Source of the DNA: an uncultured Polaribacter sp.
Lineage (GTDB): Bacteria; Bacteroidota; Bacteroidia; Flavobacteriales; Flavobacteriaceae
Length of the DNA stretch: 64,000 bases
Reading direction: 5' to 3'
NCBI GenBank assembly: GCA_943788045.1
Contig: CALSOT010000002.1
Location: 186,001 to 250,000 of the forward strand
Made by a program: the position numbers and the translations under genes. Shown here piece by piece: positions 36,178 to 48,115 of this stretch (position 1 is its first letter; each line of letters opens with the position of its first letter). Under the pieces are notes generated by a model that was not told the DNA's origin, did not search any database, and saw only the letters and a list, made by a program, of their open reading frames with translations.

Positions 36178-36216
36178 GGTTTAGGTACTAAAAACATTAG
36201 TTTTTAGACCTAAACC
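36178..36216 (+). promoter_or_regulatory. Second rplL-rpoB intergenic hairpin (17 bp)
   Basis: The arms at 36178-36195 and 36200-36216 pair over 17 bp with one bulged A at 36187 and a four-base ATTA loop. It begins GGTTTAGGT and ends ACCTAAACC. It lies 60 bases before the rpoB start, followed by a short ATTTTG rather than a full T run. Confidence 0.7.
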
Positions 36217-36276
36217 ATTTTGTGTATATATTCGTTTTTATATTTATTCAGATTTTAATCAAAAAAATATTCTCTT

Positions 36277-39200
36277 TTGGCAACGAAAAACACTACTGAA
36301 AGAATCAACTTCGCTACTTCTCAATTGATTAAAGAGTATCCAGACTTTTTGGATATTCAGGTAAAATCTTTTCAAGATTTTTTCCAACTTCAAACAAAGG
36401 CAGAAGAAAGAGGTGAAGAAGGTTTGTATAAAACCTTCATGGATAACTTTCCAATTACAGATACAAGAAATCAATTTGTTTTAGAATTCTTAGACTACTT
36501 TGTAGACCCTCCAAGATATTCTATACAAGAATGTATCGAGAGAGGTCTTACGCACAGTGTGCCCTTAAAAGCACGTTTAAAATTGTACTGTACAGATCCA
36601 GAACATGAAGATTTCGAAACTATTGTGCAAGATGTTTATCTTGGTACAATTCCTTATATGACTAACTCTGGTACTTTTGTTATTAACGGTGCAGAGCGTG
36701 TTGTAGTTTCACAGTTACACAGATCACCAGGTGTATTCTTTGGACAATCTTTCCATGCAAATGGTACAAAATTATATTCAGCAAGGGTAATTCCTTTTAA
36801 AGGTTCTTGGATAGAATTCGCTACCGATATCAATCAAGTAATGTATGCTTACATTGATAGAAAGAAAAAATTACCTGTAACAACATTATTCAGAGCTATC
36901 GGTTTTGAAAGAGATAAAGATATTTTAGAAATTTTTGACCTTGCAGAAGAGGTAAAGGTTTCTAAAGCAGGATTAAAAAAAGTATTAGGTCGTAAATTAG
37001 CCGCGAGAGTTTTAAAAACTTGGCATGAAGATTTCGTAGATGAAGATACAGGTGAGGTTGTATCTATTGAAAGAAATGAAATTATTCTAGATCGTGATAC
37101 TATACTAGATAAAGAACATATTGATGAAATAATAGAGGCTGGTGCTAAAACCGTTTTACTTCATAAAGAAGATAACGATATGGCAGACTATGCTATTATA
37201 CACAATACATTACAAAAAGATCCTACCAATTCAGAAAAAGAAGCAGTAGAACATATTTATAGACAACTTCGTAATGCAGAACCGCCAGATGAGGAGACTG
37301 CAAGAGGTATTATAGATAAATTGTTCTTTTCTGAACAAAGATATAATTTAGGTGAAGTTGGTCGTTTTAGAATGAACACGAAACTTCAGTTGGATGAACC
37401 AATTGATCAAAAGGTTTTAACTAAATTAGATATTATTACAATTATCAAGTATTTAATCGAGTTAATCAATTCTAAAGCAGAAGTTGATGATATCGATCAC
37501 TTATCTAATAGACGTGTAAGAACTGTTGGTGAGCAATTAGCAAGTCAGTTTGGCGTTGGTTTGGCTCGTATGGCGAGAACAATCCGTGAACGTATGAACG
37601 TGCGTGACAATGAGGTGTTTACTCCAATCGATTTGATTAATGCGAAAACATTATCATCTGTAATTAACTCGTTCTTTGGTACGAACCAGTTATCTCAGTT
37701 TATGGATCAAACAAATCCATTAGCAGAAATTACTCACAAGCGTAGATTATCTGCACTTGGACCTGGTGGTTTATCAAGAGAAAGAGCTGGTTTCGAGGTT
37801 CGTGATGTTCACTATACGCATTATGGTCGTTTATGTCCAATTGAAACACCTGAGGGACCAAATATTGGTTTAATTTCATCTTTAGCTGTTTTTGCAAAAG
37901 TGAATAATCTAGGTTTTATTGAAACACCATATAGAAAAGTTTCGAATGGTGTTGTATCTAAAGACGAGCCTATTTATTTAAGTGCTGAAGAAGAGGAAGG
38001 TATGAAAACTGCCCAGTCTAATTTAGAGTTAAAGGAAGATGGTGGTATTGTTTTAGATAGAGTTATTGCACGTGAAGAGGGAGATTTTCCAGTAGTTTCT
38101 CCAAATGATATTAATTTGATGGACGTTGCTCCAAATCAGATTGCATCTATTTCTGCGTCATTAATTCCTTTCTTAGAACATGATGATGCCAATCGTGCAT
38201 TAATGGGATCGAACATGATGCGTCAAGCAGTTCCGTTGTTAAGGCCAGAGTCTCCAATTGTGGGTACAGGTTTAGAACGCAGAGTAGCTAAAGATTCACG
38301 TATTTTAATCAATGCAGAAGGTGCTGGTGAAGTTACTTATGTAGATGCAAATAAAATTACAATTAAATACGATAGAACTGAAGACGAGAAACTAGTTAGT
38401 TTTGATTCTGATGAAATATCATACAATTTAATTAAGTTTAGAAAAACGAATCAAGGAACAAACATTAACTTAAAACCAATTATTGAAATAGGTGATAGAG
38501 TAAGTGAAGGTCAAGTTCTTTGTGAAGGTTATGCAACACAAAAAGGTGAGCTAGCTTTAGGTAGAAATATGAAAGTAGCCTTTATGCCTTGGAAAGGGTA
38601 TAACTTTGAGGATGCAATTGTAATTTCTGAAAAAGTAGTTCGCGAGGATATATTTACATCTATTCATATCGATGAATATTCTTTAGATGTAAGAGATACA
38701 AAATTAGGTGTCGAAGAATTGACGAATGACATTCCAAACGTTTCTGAGGAAGCGACTAAAGATTTAGATGAGAATGGAATGATTAGAATCGGAGCCGAGG
38801 TAAATCCAGGTGATATACTAATTGGAAAAATTACTCCAAAAGGAGAATCTGATCCAACTCCGGAAGAAAAATTATTACGTGCAATTTTTGGTGACAAGGC
38901 AGGAGATGTAAAAGATGCATCATTAAAAGCTTCAGCATCATTAAGAGGGGTAGTAATTGATAAAAAGTTATTTAAACGAGCTTTAAAAGATAAAAATAAG
39001 AGATTAAGGGATAAGGAAGCAGTTGCTGCCTTAGAAGCTTCTTTTGTTTCTAAGTTTGAAAGCTTAAAAGATATTTTAATTGATAAGTTATTTACACTTA
39101 TCAGTGGAAAGACATCACAAGGTGTTTATAACGATTTGGGTGAAGAAGTTTTACCAAAAGGTAAAAAATATACACTTAAAATGTTGAACTCTGTAGATGA

Positions 39201-40086
39201 CTATGTGCACTTAACAGGGGCTTGGACAACAGATAAAGAATTAAATAATTCTGTAAGTGAATTAGTTCACAATTACAAAATTAAAGTTAATGATTTACAG
39301 GGTTCATTACGTCGTCAAAAGTTTACAATTTCAGTAGGAGATGAATTGCCAGCTGGTATCTTAAAACTTGCTAAAATTTATATTGCTAAGAAACGTAAAT
39401 TAAAGGTAGGTGATAAAATGGCGGGACGTCATGGTAATAAAGGTATTGTTGCTCGTATTGTTAGAGCAGAAGACATGCCTTTCTTAGAAGACGGAACTCC
39501 AGTTGATATCGTGTTAAATCCATTAGGTGTACCTTCTCGTATGAATATTGGTCAGATTTATGAGACTGTTCTTGGATGGGCAGGTCAAAAATTAGGAACT
39601 AAATATGCAACACCAATTTTTGATGGAGCATCTTTAGATCAGATTAATAGTATTACAGATGATGCAGGTGTTCCTAGATTCGGTCATACTTATTTATATG
39701 ATGGAGGAACAGGAAAACGTTTCGATCAACCGGCAACAGTTGGAATCATTTATATGATTAAGTTAGGACACATGATTGAAGATAAAATGCATGCACGTTC
39801 TATTGGACCTTATTCTTTAATTACTCAGCAACCTTTAGGTGGTAAAGCACAATTTGGTGGTCAGCGTTTTGGAGAGATGGAAGTTTGGGCATTAGAAGCA
39901 TATGGTGCATCTAGTATCTTAAGAGAAATCTTAACTGTAAAATCTGATGATGTTATGGGTAGAGCTAAAACATACGAAAGTATTGTGAAAGGTGAAGCTA
40001 TGCCAGAACCAGGTTTACCAGAATCATTTAATGTATTAATGCATGAACTTAAAGGTTTAGGTTTAGACGTTAGATTAGAAGAATAA
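36277..40086 (+). CDS. rpoB: DNA-directed RNA polymerase subunit beta
   Basis: This is the catalytic core subunit of RNA polymerase, together with beta'. The start is TTG at 36277, giving [20 protein letters not shown], the typical family N-terminus. The 1269 residues include the rifampicin region ([31 protein letters not shown], split here: [18 protein letters not shown] then LSALGPGG), [17 protein letters not shown], and [12 protein letters not shown] near residue 1045. No frameshift is present. rpoC follows after about 100 bases containing a hairpin. Confidence 0.98.
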   Translation: MATKNTTERINFATSQLIKEYPDFLDIQVKSFQDFFQLQTKAEERGEEGLYKTFMDNFPITDTRNQFVLEFLDYFVDPPRYSIQECIERGLTHSVPLKARLKLYCTDPEHEDFETIVQDVYLGTIPYMTNSGTFVINGAERVVVSQLHRSPGVFFGQSFHANGTKLYSARVIPFKGSWIEFATDINQVMYAYIDRKKKLPVTTLFRAIGFERDKDILEIFDLAEEVKVSKAGLKKVLGRKLAARVLKTWHEDFVDEDTGEVVSIERNEIILDRDTILDKEHIDEIIEAGAKTVLLHKEDNDMADYAIIHNTLQKDPTNSEKEAVEHIYRQLRNAEPPDEETARGIIDKLFFSEQRYNLGEVGRFRMNTKLQLDEPIDQKVLTKLDIITIIKYLIELINSKAEVDDIDHLSNRRVRTVGEQLASQFGVGLARMARTIRERMNVRDNEVFTPIDLINAKTLSSVINSFFGTNQLSQFMDQTNPLAEITHKRRLSALGPGGLSRERAGFEVRDVHYTHYGRLCPIETPEGPNIGLISSLAVFAKVNNLGFIETPYRKVSNGVVSKDEPIYLSAEEEEGMKTAQSNLELKEDGGIVLDRVIAREEGDFPVVSPNDINLMDVAPNQIASISASLIPFLEHDDANRALMGSNMMRQAVPLLRPESPIVGTGLERRVAKDSRILINAEGAGEVTYVDANKITIKYDRTEDEKLVSFDSDEISYNLIKFRKTNQGTNINLKPIIEIGDRVSEGQVLCEGYATQKGELALGRNMKVAFMPWKGYNFEDAIVISEKVVREDIFTSIHIDEYSLDVRDTKLGVEELTNDIPNVSEEATKDLDENGMIRIGAEVNPGDILIGKITPKGESDPTPEEKLLRAIFGDKAGDVKDASLKASASLRGVVIDKKLFKRALKDKNKRLRDKEAVAALEASFVSKFESLKDILIDKLFTLISGKTSQGVYNDLGEEVLPKGKKYTLKMLNSVDDYVHLTGAWTTDKELNNSVSELVHNYKIKVNDLQGSLRRQKFTISVGDELPAGILKLAKIYIAKKRKLKVGDKMAGRHGNKGIVARIVRAEDMPFLEDGTPVDIVLNPLGVPSRMNIGQIYETVLGWAGQKLGTKYATPIFDGASLDQINSITDDAGVPRFGHTYLYDGGTGKRFDQPATVGIIYMIKLGHMIEDKMHARSIGPYSLITQQPLGGKAQFGGQRFGEMEVWALEAYGASSILREILTVKSDDVMGRAKTYESIVKGEAMPEPGLPESFNVLMHELKGLGLDVRLEE

Positions 40087-40095
40087 CAAAATTGA

Positions 40096-40127
40096 TACAA
40101 GAAGTAGATTTTATGCTACTTCTTGTA
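40096..40127 (+). promoter_or_regulatory. rpoB-rpoC intergenic hairpin
   Basis: ACAAGAAGTAG (40097-40107) and CTACTTCTTGT (40116-40126) form a perfect 11-bp stem, 12 bp with the flanking T-A pair. No T run follows, so read-through into rpoC is expected; RNase processing or mRNA stability is a possible role. A smaller GTCTC/GAGAC hairpin lies nearby at about 40142-40154. Confidence 0.65.
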
Positions 40128-40187
40128 ATCATTTATTTATAAGTCTCATTGAGACCATTTTTACAATTTTAATTCGAATCCATCAAC

Positions 40188-43100
40188 ATGGCAAGAAAAC
40201 AAGAAAAGTACACTGTAAAAAAGTTTAATAAAATCTCAATTGGTTTATCATCACCAGAAGCTATTTTAGAAATCTCTAAAGGTGAAGTTTTAAAACCAGA
40301 AACAATAAATTACCGTACACACAAACCAGAAAGAGATGGTTTATTTTGTGAGCGTATTTTCGGTCCTGTAAAGGATTATGAATGTGCTTGTGGAAAGTAC
40401 AAAAGAATACGCTACAAAGGGATCGTTTGTGATAGATGTGGTGTAGAAGTTACAGAAAAGAAAGTACGTAGAGATAGAGTTGGTCACATTAATTTGGTTG
40501 TACCAGTAGCTCATATTTGGTACTTTAGATCATTACCTAACAAAATGGGATACCTTTTAGGTTTGCCATCTAAAAAGTTAGATATGATTATTTACTACGA
40601 ACGTTATGTAGTAATTCAACCAGGTATTGCAAAGAATGTTGAGGGAGAGCCATTACAAAAAATGGATTTCTTAACTGAAGAAGAATATTTAGATATTGCT
40701 GACGAGTTACCACAAGATAATCAATATTTGGACGATTCTGACCCAAATAAGTTTATCGCTAAAATGGGAGCTGAGTGTTTAATTGATTTATTAGCACGTA
40801 TCGATTTAGAAAAATTATCTTTTGAATTAAGACATAAAGCTAATACAGAAACGTCTAAACAACGTAAAACTGAAGCTTTAAAACGTTTAAATGTTGTTGA
40901 AGCATTTAGAGATTCTCAAAAGAATAGAGAAAATAATCCAGAATGGATGATAATGAAAGCAGTTCCGGTGATTCCGCCAGAATTGAGACCATTAGTACCA
41001 TTAGATGGTGGGCGTTTTGCTACATCAGATTTAAATGACTTATACAGAAGAGTTATTATCAGAAACAATCGTTTAAAAAGATTGGTTGAGATAAAAGCTC
41101 CTGAAGTTATTTTACGTAATGAAAAACGTATGTTACAAGAATCAGTAGATTCATTATTTGATAACACACGTAAATCATCAGCAGTAAAAACTGAATCTAA
41201 CAGACCTTTAAAATCTTTATCAGATTCATTAAAAGGTAAACAAGGACGTTTCCGTCAGAATTTATTAGGAAAACGTGTTGATTACTCTGCACGTTCCGTA
41301 ATTGTTGTAGGACCAGAATTAAAACTTTCAGAATGTGGTATCCCAAAAGATATGGCAGCTGAACTTTACAAACCTTTTGTAATTAGAAAATTAATTGAAA
41401 GAGGAATTGTAAAAACAGTTAAATCTGCAAAGAAAATTATAGATAGAAAAGAACCAGTTGTTTGGGATATTTTAGAAAATGTAATTAAAGGGCATCCAGT
41501 GTTATTAAACAGGGCTCCAACTTTACACAGACTTGGTATACAGGCATTTCAACCAAAATTAATTGAAGGTAAAGCAATACAGTTACATCCACTTGCATGT
41601 TCTGCCTTTAATGCGGATTTTGATGGGGATCAGATGGCTGTTCACTTGCCATTAGGGCCAGAAGCTATTTTAGAAGCACAAATTTTAATGTTGGCTTCTC
41701 ATAATATCTTAAACCCTGCAAATGGTGCTCCAGTTACTGTACCTTCTCAGGATATGGTACTTGGTTTATACTACATGACAAAAGAGAGAATTTCTACTCC
41801 AGAAGTACCAATTAAAGGAGAAGGATTAACTTTCTATTCTCCAGAAGAGGTAACTATTGCTTTTAACGAAGAAATGGTAGACTTAAATGCTGGAATTAAA
41901 GTAAGAACGTACGACGTTGATGAAAACGGTGAGCAAGTTAGAAAAGTTATAAAAACTACTGTTGGTAGAGTTTTATTTAACGAAGTTGTTCCTGCAAAAG
42001 CTGGTTATATTAACGAGGTATTGACTAAGAAAAATTTACGTGGAATTATTGGTGGTATTTTAAAAGCTACAGATATTCCTACAACAGGAGATTTCTTAGA
42101 TCAGATAAAAAATATGGGATATAAATTTGCCTTCCAAGGTGGTTTATCATTCTCATTAGGGGATATTATTATTCCTAAAGAAAAACAGTCTATGATTGAT
42201 GCTGCCAATTTAGAGGTAGATGCAATTGTAGGAAATTATAACATGGGTATGTTAACGCAAAAAGAGCGTTACAATCAGGTAATTGATATTTGGGGTAGAA
42301 CCAATAACGATTTAACTGAGTTATCTATGAAGCGTTTACGTGAGGATCAACAAGGTTTTAACTCCGTATACATGATGCTTGATTCTGGTGCAAGGGGTTC
42401 TAAAGAGCAAATTCGTCAGTTAACAGGTATGCGTGGATTAATGGCAAAACCTAAAAAGTCTACAGCAGGTGGTGGAGAAATTATTGAGAATCCGATTCTT
42501 TCTAACTTTAAGGAAGGTTTATCAATTTTAGAATACTTTATTTCTACGCACGGTGCACGTAAAGGACTTGCAGATACCGCTTTAAAAACGGCAGATGCTG
42601 GTTACTTAACGCGTAGATTAGTTGATGTTTCTCAAGATGTTATAATTACCGAAGAAGATTGTGGTACTTTAAGAGGTTTAGACGTTACTCCTTTAAAGAA
42701 AAATGATGAAATTGTAGAATCTTTATCAGATAGAATTGAAGGACGTGTTTCTTTACAAGATATTTACCATCCATTAACTGATGAGCTTATACTTGAGGCT
42801 AACCAGGCAATTACTGGACAATTAGCTGAGGCTGTTGAGAAAGCAGGAATAGATAAAGTACAAGTAAGATCTGCGTTAACATGTGAATCTACGAAAGGTA
42901 TCTGTGCTAAATGTTACGGACAAAGTTTATCAACTTTAAATAAAGTACAAATTGGTGAATCTGTAGGTGTAATTGCTGCACAATCTATTGGAGAACCTGG
43001 TACACAGTTAACATTACGTACTTTCCACGTTGGTGGGGTAGCGGGTAATATTTCTGAAGACAATAAATTAATTGCTAAGTTTGATGGTAAAGTAGTTATT

Positions 43101-44462
43101 GACGATTTACGTACAGTTGTTGGAAAAGACAGTGAAGGTCAAGACGTTGATATTGTTATATCTAGAACTGCAGAAATTAAAATTATAGATAAGAAATCTG
43201 GAATTACTCAGAGTACAAATATTCTACCGTACGGTTCTATTATTTTTGATAAAGACCGTAAATCGATTAAAAAGGGAGAAGCAATTGTTCAATGGGATCC
43301 GTTTAACGGTGTAATTGTCTCTGAATTTGGAGGTAAAGTTAAGTTTGAAAATCTACAGCAAGGTATTAATTACTCTGTAGAAATTGATGAGCAAACAGGT
43401 TCTAGAGAACAAGTAATGATAGATTCTAAAAATAAGAAAATCATTGCTTCTTTAATAATTGAAGATGAAGACGGTAACGCTTTACGTTCATATAGTTTAC
43501 CAGTAGGTGCACACTTAATGGTATCTGATGGAGATAAGGTTGAATCTGGTCATACCTTGGTTAAAATACCAAGAAAATCTGGTAAAGCAGGAGATATTAC
43601 TGGAGGTTTACCACGTGTAACAGAATTATTTGAAGCACGTAATCCTTCTAATCCTTCTGTTGTTTCAGAGATTGATGGTGTTGTATCTTTCGGTAAAATA
43701 AAACGTGGTAATAGAGAGATAATTGTTGAATCTAAAACTGGAGATATTAGAAAGTATTTAGTAAAACTTTCTAATCAGATTTTAGTTCAAGAAAATGACT
43801 TTATTAAAGCTGGTATGCCTTTATCAGATGGAGCTACAACTCCTTCAGATATTTTAAGAATTAAAGGACCATCTGCAGTACAAATGTACTTGGTGAATGA
43901 AATACAAGAAGTATATCGTTTGCAAGGTGTAAAGATTAATGATAAACATTTCGAGGTTGTTGTTCGTCAAATGATGCGTAAAGTTAAGATTATTGATTCT
44001 GGTGATACTTTATTATTAGAGAATCAATTAGTTCATAAAATTGACTTTATTAAAGACAACGATGCTATTTACGGAATGAAAGTTGTTGAAAACGCTGGAG
44101 ATTCTGAAAACTTAGTAGCTGGTCAAATTATTTCTGCACGTAAATTAAGAGATGAAAATTCTTTATTAAGAAGAAATGATCAAAACTTAGTGGAAGCAAG
44201 AGATGCGAAACCGGCAACGGCAGAACAAGTTTTACAAGGTATTACAAGAGCATCACTACAAACAAAATCATTTATTTCTGCAGCTTCTTTCCAAGAAACT
44301 ACAAAAGTATTAAATGAGGCTGCTGTAAGTGGTAAAATAGATACCTTAGAAGGCTTAAAAGAAAATGTAATTGTTGGTAAGAGAATACCAGCAGGAACAG
44401 GTATGAGATCTTATGAAAAAATTCTAGTTGGTCCTAAAGACGAAATAGAAAAAAGTTTCTAA
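40188..44462 (+). CDS. rpoC: DNA-directed RNA polymerase subunit beta'
   Basis: This subunit carries the active-site metal motif NADFDGDQM at residues 475-483. An N-terminal zinc site (CACGKY...CDRCG, about residues 65-85) and a second Cys cluster ([11 protein letters not shown], around residue 900) are present. The total of 1424 residues is normal for Bacteroidota. It ends with a strong terminator. Confidence 0.98.
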   Translation: MARKQEKYTVKKFNKISIGLSSPEAILEISKGEVLKPETINYRTHKPERDGLFCERIFGPVKDYECACGKYKRIRYKGIVCDRCGVEVTEKKVRRDRVGHINLVVPVAHIWYFRSLPNKMGYLLGLPSKKLDMIIYYERYVVIQPGIAKNVEGEPLQKMDFLTEEEYLDIADELPQDNQYLDDSDPNKFIAKMGAECLIDLLARIDLEKLSFELRHKANTETSKQRKTEALKRLNVVEAFRDSQKNRENNPEWMIMKAVPVIPPELRPLVPLDGGRFATSDLNDLYRRVIIRNNRLKRLVEIKAPEVILRNEKRMLQESVDSLFDNTRKSSAVKTESNRPLKSLSDSLKGKQGRFRQNLLGKRVDYSARSVIVVGPELKLSECGIPKDMAAELYKPFVIRKLIERGIVKTVKSAKKIIDRKEPVVWDILENVIKGHPVLLNRAPTLHRLGIQAFQPKLIEGKAIQLHPLACSAFNADFDGDQMAVHLPLGPEAILEAQILMLASHNILNPANGAPVTVPSQDMVLGLYYMTKERISTPEVPIKGEGLTFYSPEEVTIAFNEEMVDLNAGIKVRTYDVDENGEQVRKVIKTTVGRVLFNEVVPAKAGYINEVLTKKNLRGIIGGILKATDIPTTGDFLDQIKNMGYKFAFQGGLSFSLGDIIIPKEKQSMIDAANLEVDAIVGNYNMGMLTQKERYNQVIDIWGRTNNDLTELSMKRLREDQQGFNSVYMMLDSGARGSKEQIRQLTGMRGLMAKPKKSTAGGGEIIENPILSNFKEGLSILEYFISTHGARKGLADTALKTADAGYLTRRLVDVSQDVIITEEDCGTLRGLDVTPLKKNDEIVESLSDRIEGRVSLQDIYHPLTDELILEANQAITGQLAEAVEKAGIDKVQVRSALTCESTKGICAKCYGQSLSTLNKVQIGESVGVIAAQSIGEPGTQLTLRTFHVGGVAGNISEDNKLIAKFDGKVVIDDLRTVVGKDSEGQDVDIVISRTAEIKIIDKKSGITQSTNILPYGSIIFDKDRKSIKKGEAIVQWDPFNGVIVSEFGGKVKFENLQQGINYSVEIDEQTGSREQVMIDSKNKKIIASLIIEDEDGNALRSYSLPVGAHLMVSDGDKVESGHTLVKIPRKSGKAGDITGGLPRVTELFEARNPSNPSVVSEIDGVVSFGKIKRGNREIIVESKTGDIRKYLVKLSNQILVQENDFIKAGMPLSDGATTPSDILRIKGPSAVQMYLVNEIQEVYRLQGVKINDKHFEVVVRQMMRKVKIIDSGDTLLLENQLVHKIDFIKDNDAIYGMKVVENAGDSENLVAGQIISARKLRDENSLLRRNDQNLVEARDAKPATAEQVLQGITRASLQTKSFISAASFQETTKVLNEAAVSGKIDTLEGLKENVIVGKRIPAGTGMRSYEKILVGPKDEIEKSF

Positions 44463-44488
44463 ATAAACGTTGATGCGTTTCATATTTT

Positions 44489-44544
44489 AAAAGTTGAATT
44501 GTTTATTGTATTTATTTACATTATTCAATTCAACTTTTTTTATT
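44489..44544 (+). terminator. Terminator of the rpoBC operon
   Basis: AAAAGTTGAATTG (44489-44501) and CAATTCAACTTTT (44526-44538) form a perfect 13-bp stem, and the 3' arm continues into a T run. The loop is about 24 AT-rich bases. Confidence 0.85.
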
Positions 44545-44585
44545 TTTCGTAAATTTCGAAAACACCTAAATTAACAAGATATATT

Positions 44586-44897
44586 ATGGATGAAAATAAA
44601 AACAAAGAAGGACAAATAAATATTGAGTTAGATCAAGAAATTGCTGAAGGAACATATTCTAATTTGGCAGTTATAAATCATTCAGTATCTGAATTTATTG
44701 TTGACTTTATTAATATTATGCCAGGAGTGCCAAAGGCAAAAGTAAAATCGAGAATTATATTAACACCGCAACACGCAAAAAGGCTTACGCAAGCTTTAGC
44801 AGATAATATCAGAAAGTTTGAACAAAGTCATGGAGAAATTAAAGATTATGAACAACCTCCAATTCCAATGAATTTTGGACCTACAGGTCAGGCATAG
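44586..44897 (+). CDS. DUF3467 family protein
   Basis: This 103-residue soluble protein of unknown function belongs to the DUF3467 family. Conserved features are the IELDQEIAEGTYSNLAVINHS opening (quoted in part as EGTYSNLAVINHS), SEFIVDFINIMPGVPKAKV, and TPQHAKRLTQALADNI. It follows the rpoC terminator and has its own terminator. Position next to rpoC is common in Bacteroidota to my knowledge. Confidence 0.88.
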   Translation: MDENKNKEGQINIELDQEIAEGTYSNLAVINHSVSEFIVDFINIMPGVPKAKVKSRIILTPQHAKRLTQALADNIRKFEQSHGEIKDYEQPPIPMNFGPTGQA

Positions 44898-44919
44898 AAC
44901 TTATTTAAGTTTACATTTT

Positions 44920-44962
44920 AAAAGTAGTGAAGATTATACCATATCTGAGCTACTTTTTTTTT
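44920..44962 (+). terminator. Terminator after DUF3467 gene
   Basis: AAAAGTAG (44920-44927) and CTACTTTT (44950-44957) form an 8-bp stem around a 22-base loop, followed by further T to 44962. Confidence 0.75.
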
Positions 44963-45034
44963 GAACTAAATTGTAGTGGTATCTTTTTATGAATGTATTC
45001 TATTTTACATAAGCTAGATCCTATAATTAACCAT

Positions 45035-46114
45035 TTATTTTTTTAATATTCTTCTTAAATGCTTGTATAAAAATGCGTTTGTTTTTACATAATGAAAGGA
45101 AATAAAGCAGACAATAGTAATAAAGAGCAATGCACCAAAAATGGCTTGCCAAGGTGTTAATGTTTTTCCAATAATTTTATTTAATCCAATCTCCAGAAAA
45201 CTCCCATAAATAATGGTAAAATGAATTACATAAATGGATAAAGTTTTTTGTCCGATTTTTAAAATTAATGGATACTTTAAATAATTTTCGAATGCATAGA
45301 AAAAAGAAAAGTATAAAAATACATTTCCCAGTCTTGTAAATAAATAATTATAGTTTGCAGCGTTTAAAAATAATTGAACGTTTGTTAATTTATGGAGTAA
45401 AATTAAGATATCAGAAGAACAAAGAATTAAGAACCAACCCAATGTAAAAAAAGATACAACTGTTATTTTTTTAAATTGAGGTTTATTTGAATACTTATGA
45501 AATAATGTGGCAATATATGCTCCAAATGCAATATATCCAAACCAAGGGAGCATCGTAAACACAGAACCGTTGTCTTTTGAAACGTAATTATTTAGAAGCG
45601 CAGGAAGGCTATCAATGCTTAGTGTACGATATAGGGGTTCTGATAGAAAAATTAAAAAACCTAAAACGAATAATAGAAAAGAAAATATTTCAACTCTTTT
45701 TGCGCATAAGTAATAGATCATAACAATTATTATAAGACTTAAACCGATACATTGCAATACATCAATAACTAAAAAATAGCTATTAAAATGGCCAAAGAAC
45801 CAAGATATAAAAGGAATTCTAAGCAAGTAACCAACTCCAATTAGAAAAAAGCCTCTTGTCAATCCTTTTTGCATTCGTAGTTTCTCTTGTCCTTTCTCTT
45901 TTGCTTTTAAAAGCAAATAAGTAAAAATTAAACCCGAAATAGTAAAAAAAGTGGGTGCAGTAATTCCTCTAAAGTAAGTCCATACAGCATAAGGAATAAT
46001 GTTTAGATCTTTATAAGAATCCGCTAAGAGAGTATTAATAAAGTGTCCTTGCAACATCATTAAAATTGCAAAGGCACGAATAATATCAATAAAATATAAC
46101 CTATTACTATTCAT
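45035..46114 (-). CDS. Heparan-alpha-glucosaminide N-acetyltransferase-like membrane protein
   Basis: This 359-residue polytopic inner-membrane protein has about ten helices and resembles the DUF1624/HGSNAT catalytic family, related to acyltransferase 3. The N-terminal RLYFIDIIRAFAILMMLQGH carries the conserved Asp, Arg and His of the family, and PTFFTISGLIFTYL follows near 55. The C-terminus has SIYVIHFTIIYG. It probably acetylates an envelope glycan, but the substrate is unknown. It faces away from aroC's promoter and follows it on the same strand after 159 bases. Confidence 0.75.
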   Translation of the reverse strand: MNSNRLYFIDIIRAFAILMMLQGHFINTLLADSYKDLNIIPYAVWTYFRGITAPTFFTISGLIFTYLLLKAKEKGQEKLRMQKGLTRGFFLIGVGYLLRIPFISWFFGHFNSYFLVIDVLQCIGLSLIIIVMIYYLCAKRVEIFSFLLFVLGFLIFLSEPLYRTLSIDSLPALLNNYVSKDNGSVFTMLPWFGYIAFGAYIATLFHKYSNKPQFKKITVVSFFTLGWFLILCSSDILILLHKLTNVQLFLNAANYNYLFTRLGNVFLYFSFFYAFENYLKYPLILKIGQKTLSIYVIHFTIIYGSFLEIGLNKIIGKTLTPWQAIFGALLFITIVCFISFHYVKTNAFLYKHLRRILKK

Positions 46115-46273
46115 TAATATTTTTTCAACTTTAAATAATACGCTATACTTTATCTTAAGCTTTCTATTATGAATTGATGAAAAATAAGCTTTGCTATTTT
46201 ATTTAACAATGCTTATTTAGTAAAATTTAGATTGAAATGCTATGGAGGAAAGAAAAATATATATCAAGTTGTT

Positions 46274-47338
46274 CTATATCTGTCTTGTTTTATTGAGCAA
46301 CCAATAATCAGCTAAAACTAAGGCAGTCATTGCTTCTATAATAGGTACAGCTCTCGGCACAACACAAGGATCATGTCTACCTTTACCTGTAATCTCTGTA
46401 ATTTCATTTTCTGAATTAATTGTTTGTTGAGAGCTCATAATAGTTGCCACTGGCTTAAAAGCTACCCTAAAGTAAATATCCATACCATTACTAATACCTC
46501 CTTGAATTCCACCAGACAGATTAGATTGTGTAGATCCATCGGCATTAAAAACATCATTGTGTTCAGAACCTTTCATTTTTGCACCACAAAATCCACTACC
46601 AAATTCAAAGCCTTTAACAGCATTGATAGACAACATTGCATTGCCGAGTTGTGCATGTAGTTTATGAAAAATAGGTTCTCCTAATCCCACAGGAACGTTT
46701 TGAGCAACACAGGTGATAGTACCGCCAATAGTGTCACCAGCTTTTCTTATTTCTTTAATCTTAGTAATCATTTTCTCCGCAGAAACTTCATCAGGGCAGC
46801 GTACAATATTACTTTCAGTTTTAGAAAAATCTAAATCTTGATAAGGCTTGTCAATAAAAATATCGCCCACAGACGATGTAAATGCGTTAATACTTATGCT
46901 TGCAATGAGTTGCTTAGCTAAAGCACCAGCTACCACCCAATTGGCAGTTTCACGCGCAGAACTTCTTCCACCACCTCTATAATCTCTACTTCCAAATTTT
47001 TTATCGTACGTATAATCGGCATGAGACGGTCTGTATATATTGGTATTGTGATTATAATCCTTAGATTTTTGATTTGTATTTTTAATAATAAAGCCAATAG
47101 AAGTCCCCGTTGTTTTACCCTCAAAAATACCCGATAGAAATTCTACAGTATCAGGTTCTTTACGTTGTGTAACAATTTTAGATTGCCCAGGTTTACGCCT
47201 ATTTAATTCATTTTGTATCGCATCAAAGTCTATCTTTAATCCTGCAGGAAAGCCATCTATAACTCCTCCAATAGCAGTTCCATGAGACTCTCCGTATGTT
47301 GTTACTTTTAATAAATTTCCGAAAGAATTAAACGACAT
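46274..47338 (-). CDS. aroC: Chorismate synthase
   Basis: This is the last enzyme of the shikimate pathway, making chorismate from EPSP with reduced FMN. Signatures are [18 protein letters not shown] near residue 17, [14 protein letters not shown] (about 104-117) and [20 protein letters not shown] near 122. The C-terminal [15 protein letters not shown] is present. Length of 354 residues is normal, and the start [19 protein letters not shown] matches the family. Confidence 0.97.
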   Translation of the reverse strand: MSFNSFGNLLKVTTYGESHGTAIGGVIDGFPAGLKIDFDAIQNELNRRKPGQSKIVTQRKEPDTVEFLSGIFEGKTTGTSIGFIIKNTNQKSKDYNHNTNIYRPSHADYTYDKKFGSRDYRGGGRSSARETANWVVAGALAKQLIASISINAFTSSVGDIFIDKPYQDLDFSKTESNIVRCPDEVSAEKMITKIKEIRKAGDTIGGTITCVAQNVPVGLGEPIFHKLHAQLGNAMLSINAVKGFEFGSGFCGAKMKGSEHNDVFNADGSTQSNLSGGIQGGISNGMDIYFRVAFKPVATIMSSQQTINSENEITEITGKGRHDPCVVPRAVPIIEAMTALVLADYWLLNKTRQI

Positions 47339-47542
47339 AATGTGTATAGTTAGAATAATAATAACAAATATAACAAACTAGCCTATAGAAAATGTATAAT
47401 ATGCCATTTATAGCACGATTTCTAAAAAGTTTAATTTTCTTATAGTAGTTGATTATTAATGTGATAGGAGTTTCTAAAAACTATATTCAATTCTAAAATA
47501 AAAATAATTTGTTTTTTGTTTTAATTAATTAAAAAAGGTTTC

Positions 47543-47550
47543 TATATTTG
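47543..47550 (+). promoter_or_regulatory. -7 box for tRNA-Ser
   Basis: TATATTTG matches TAnnTTTG and ends 35 bases before tRNA-Ser. A TTTG upstream is 24 bases away, longer than ideal for a -33 element. Confidence 0.55.
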
Positions 47551-47585
47551 CACGCGCAATCAGAGAATATCTGATGAGACACACT

Positions 47586-47670
47586 GGAGAAATGGCAGAG
47601 TGGTCGAATGCGGCAGTCTTGAAAACTGTTGACTGTAACAGGTCCGGGGGTTCGAATCCCTCTTTCTCCG
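47586..47670 (+). tRNA. tRNA-Ser (anticodon TGA)
   Basis: This is an 85-base class II tRNA. The acceptor arms GGAGAAA and TTTCTCC pair, the anticodon loop is CTTGAAA (anticodon TGA), and a long variable arm is present. It marks the boundary between the conserved block and the accessory region. Confidence 0.97.
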
Positions 47671-47678
47671 CAAGTAAC

Positions 47679-47720
47679 AACCCTAAAACCTTTTAAATAG
47701 GATTTTAGGGTTTTCTTTTT
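47679..47720 (+). terminator. Terminator after tRNA-Ser
   Basis: AACCCTAAAA (47679-47688) and TTTTAGGGTT (47703-47712) form a 10-bp stem followed by a T-rich run. Confidence 0.85.
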
Positions 47721-48040
47721 TTATTTTGGTCAGCTTTTAGTCATTAAGTTTTAAAAAGGTATTTTATTCAGAACTGTATGCCTTAATCTTTCTCAAAAAA
47801 TAGAATATTCAATCTTCATTTACCAAATCAATCTAAAAGCATCATCGTTTTGTATGTCATTTAAAAACATATACAAATGTATCTTCAATAATTAATTATT
47901 CTCTAAAATAAAAAGTTCAAAAATCAGTGTTCAATATATATGTAAATGAGAGGAATGTTAAAAATAAATTCATTTTCCTTTTGGTATAGAGCGGGTGCCC
48001 TTTATATAGTTCGGGCGTAAGTCTGTTAAAAGGGTAAATA

Positions 48041-48057
48041 GGTCAACTAAATTGACC
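48041..48057. promoter_or_regulatory. Palindrome upstream of beta-helix gene (possible operator)
   Basis: GGTCAA and TTGACC are perfect inverted 6-bp arms around CTAAA. They lie about 33 bases upstream of the TAAGTTTG box, a plausible site for a regulator. Confidence 0.45.
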
Positions 48058-48115
48058 AAAATCACCATCAATCTTTTTTAATTTATTCATAAGTTTGCAC
48101 TCAAAATATTTATTT

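Larger units (their letters stand above)
47671..48115. other. Spacer after tRNA-Ser: terminator, hairpin, palindrome
   Basis: No ORF is convincing. It holds the tRNA-Ser terminator, an AT-rich middle, a CCCTTT (47998-48003) / AAAGGG (48029-48034) pair, a palindrome GGTCAA-CTAAA-TTGACC at 48041-48057, and TAAGTTTG at 48090-48097, a good -7 box 19 bases before the beta-helix gene start. I saw no integrase and no duplicate of the tRNA-Ser 3' end. Confidence 0.55.

Noticed and set aside
47586..48115. tRNA-Ser as a genomic-island attachment site
   Set aside because: I found no integrase gene and no repeat of the tRNA 3' end downstream in the window.
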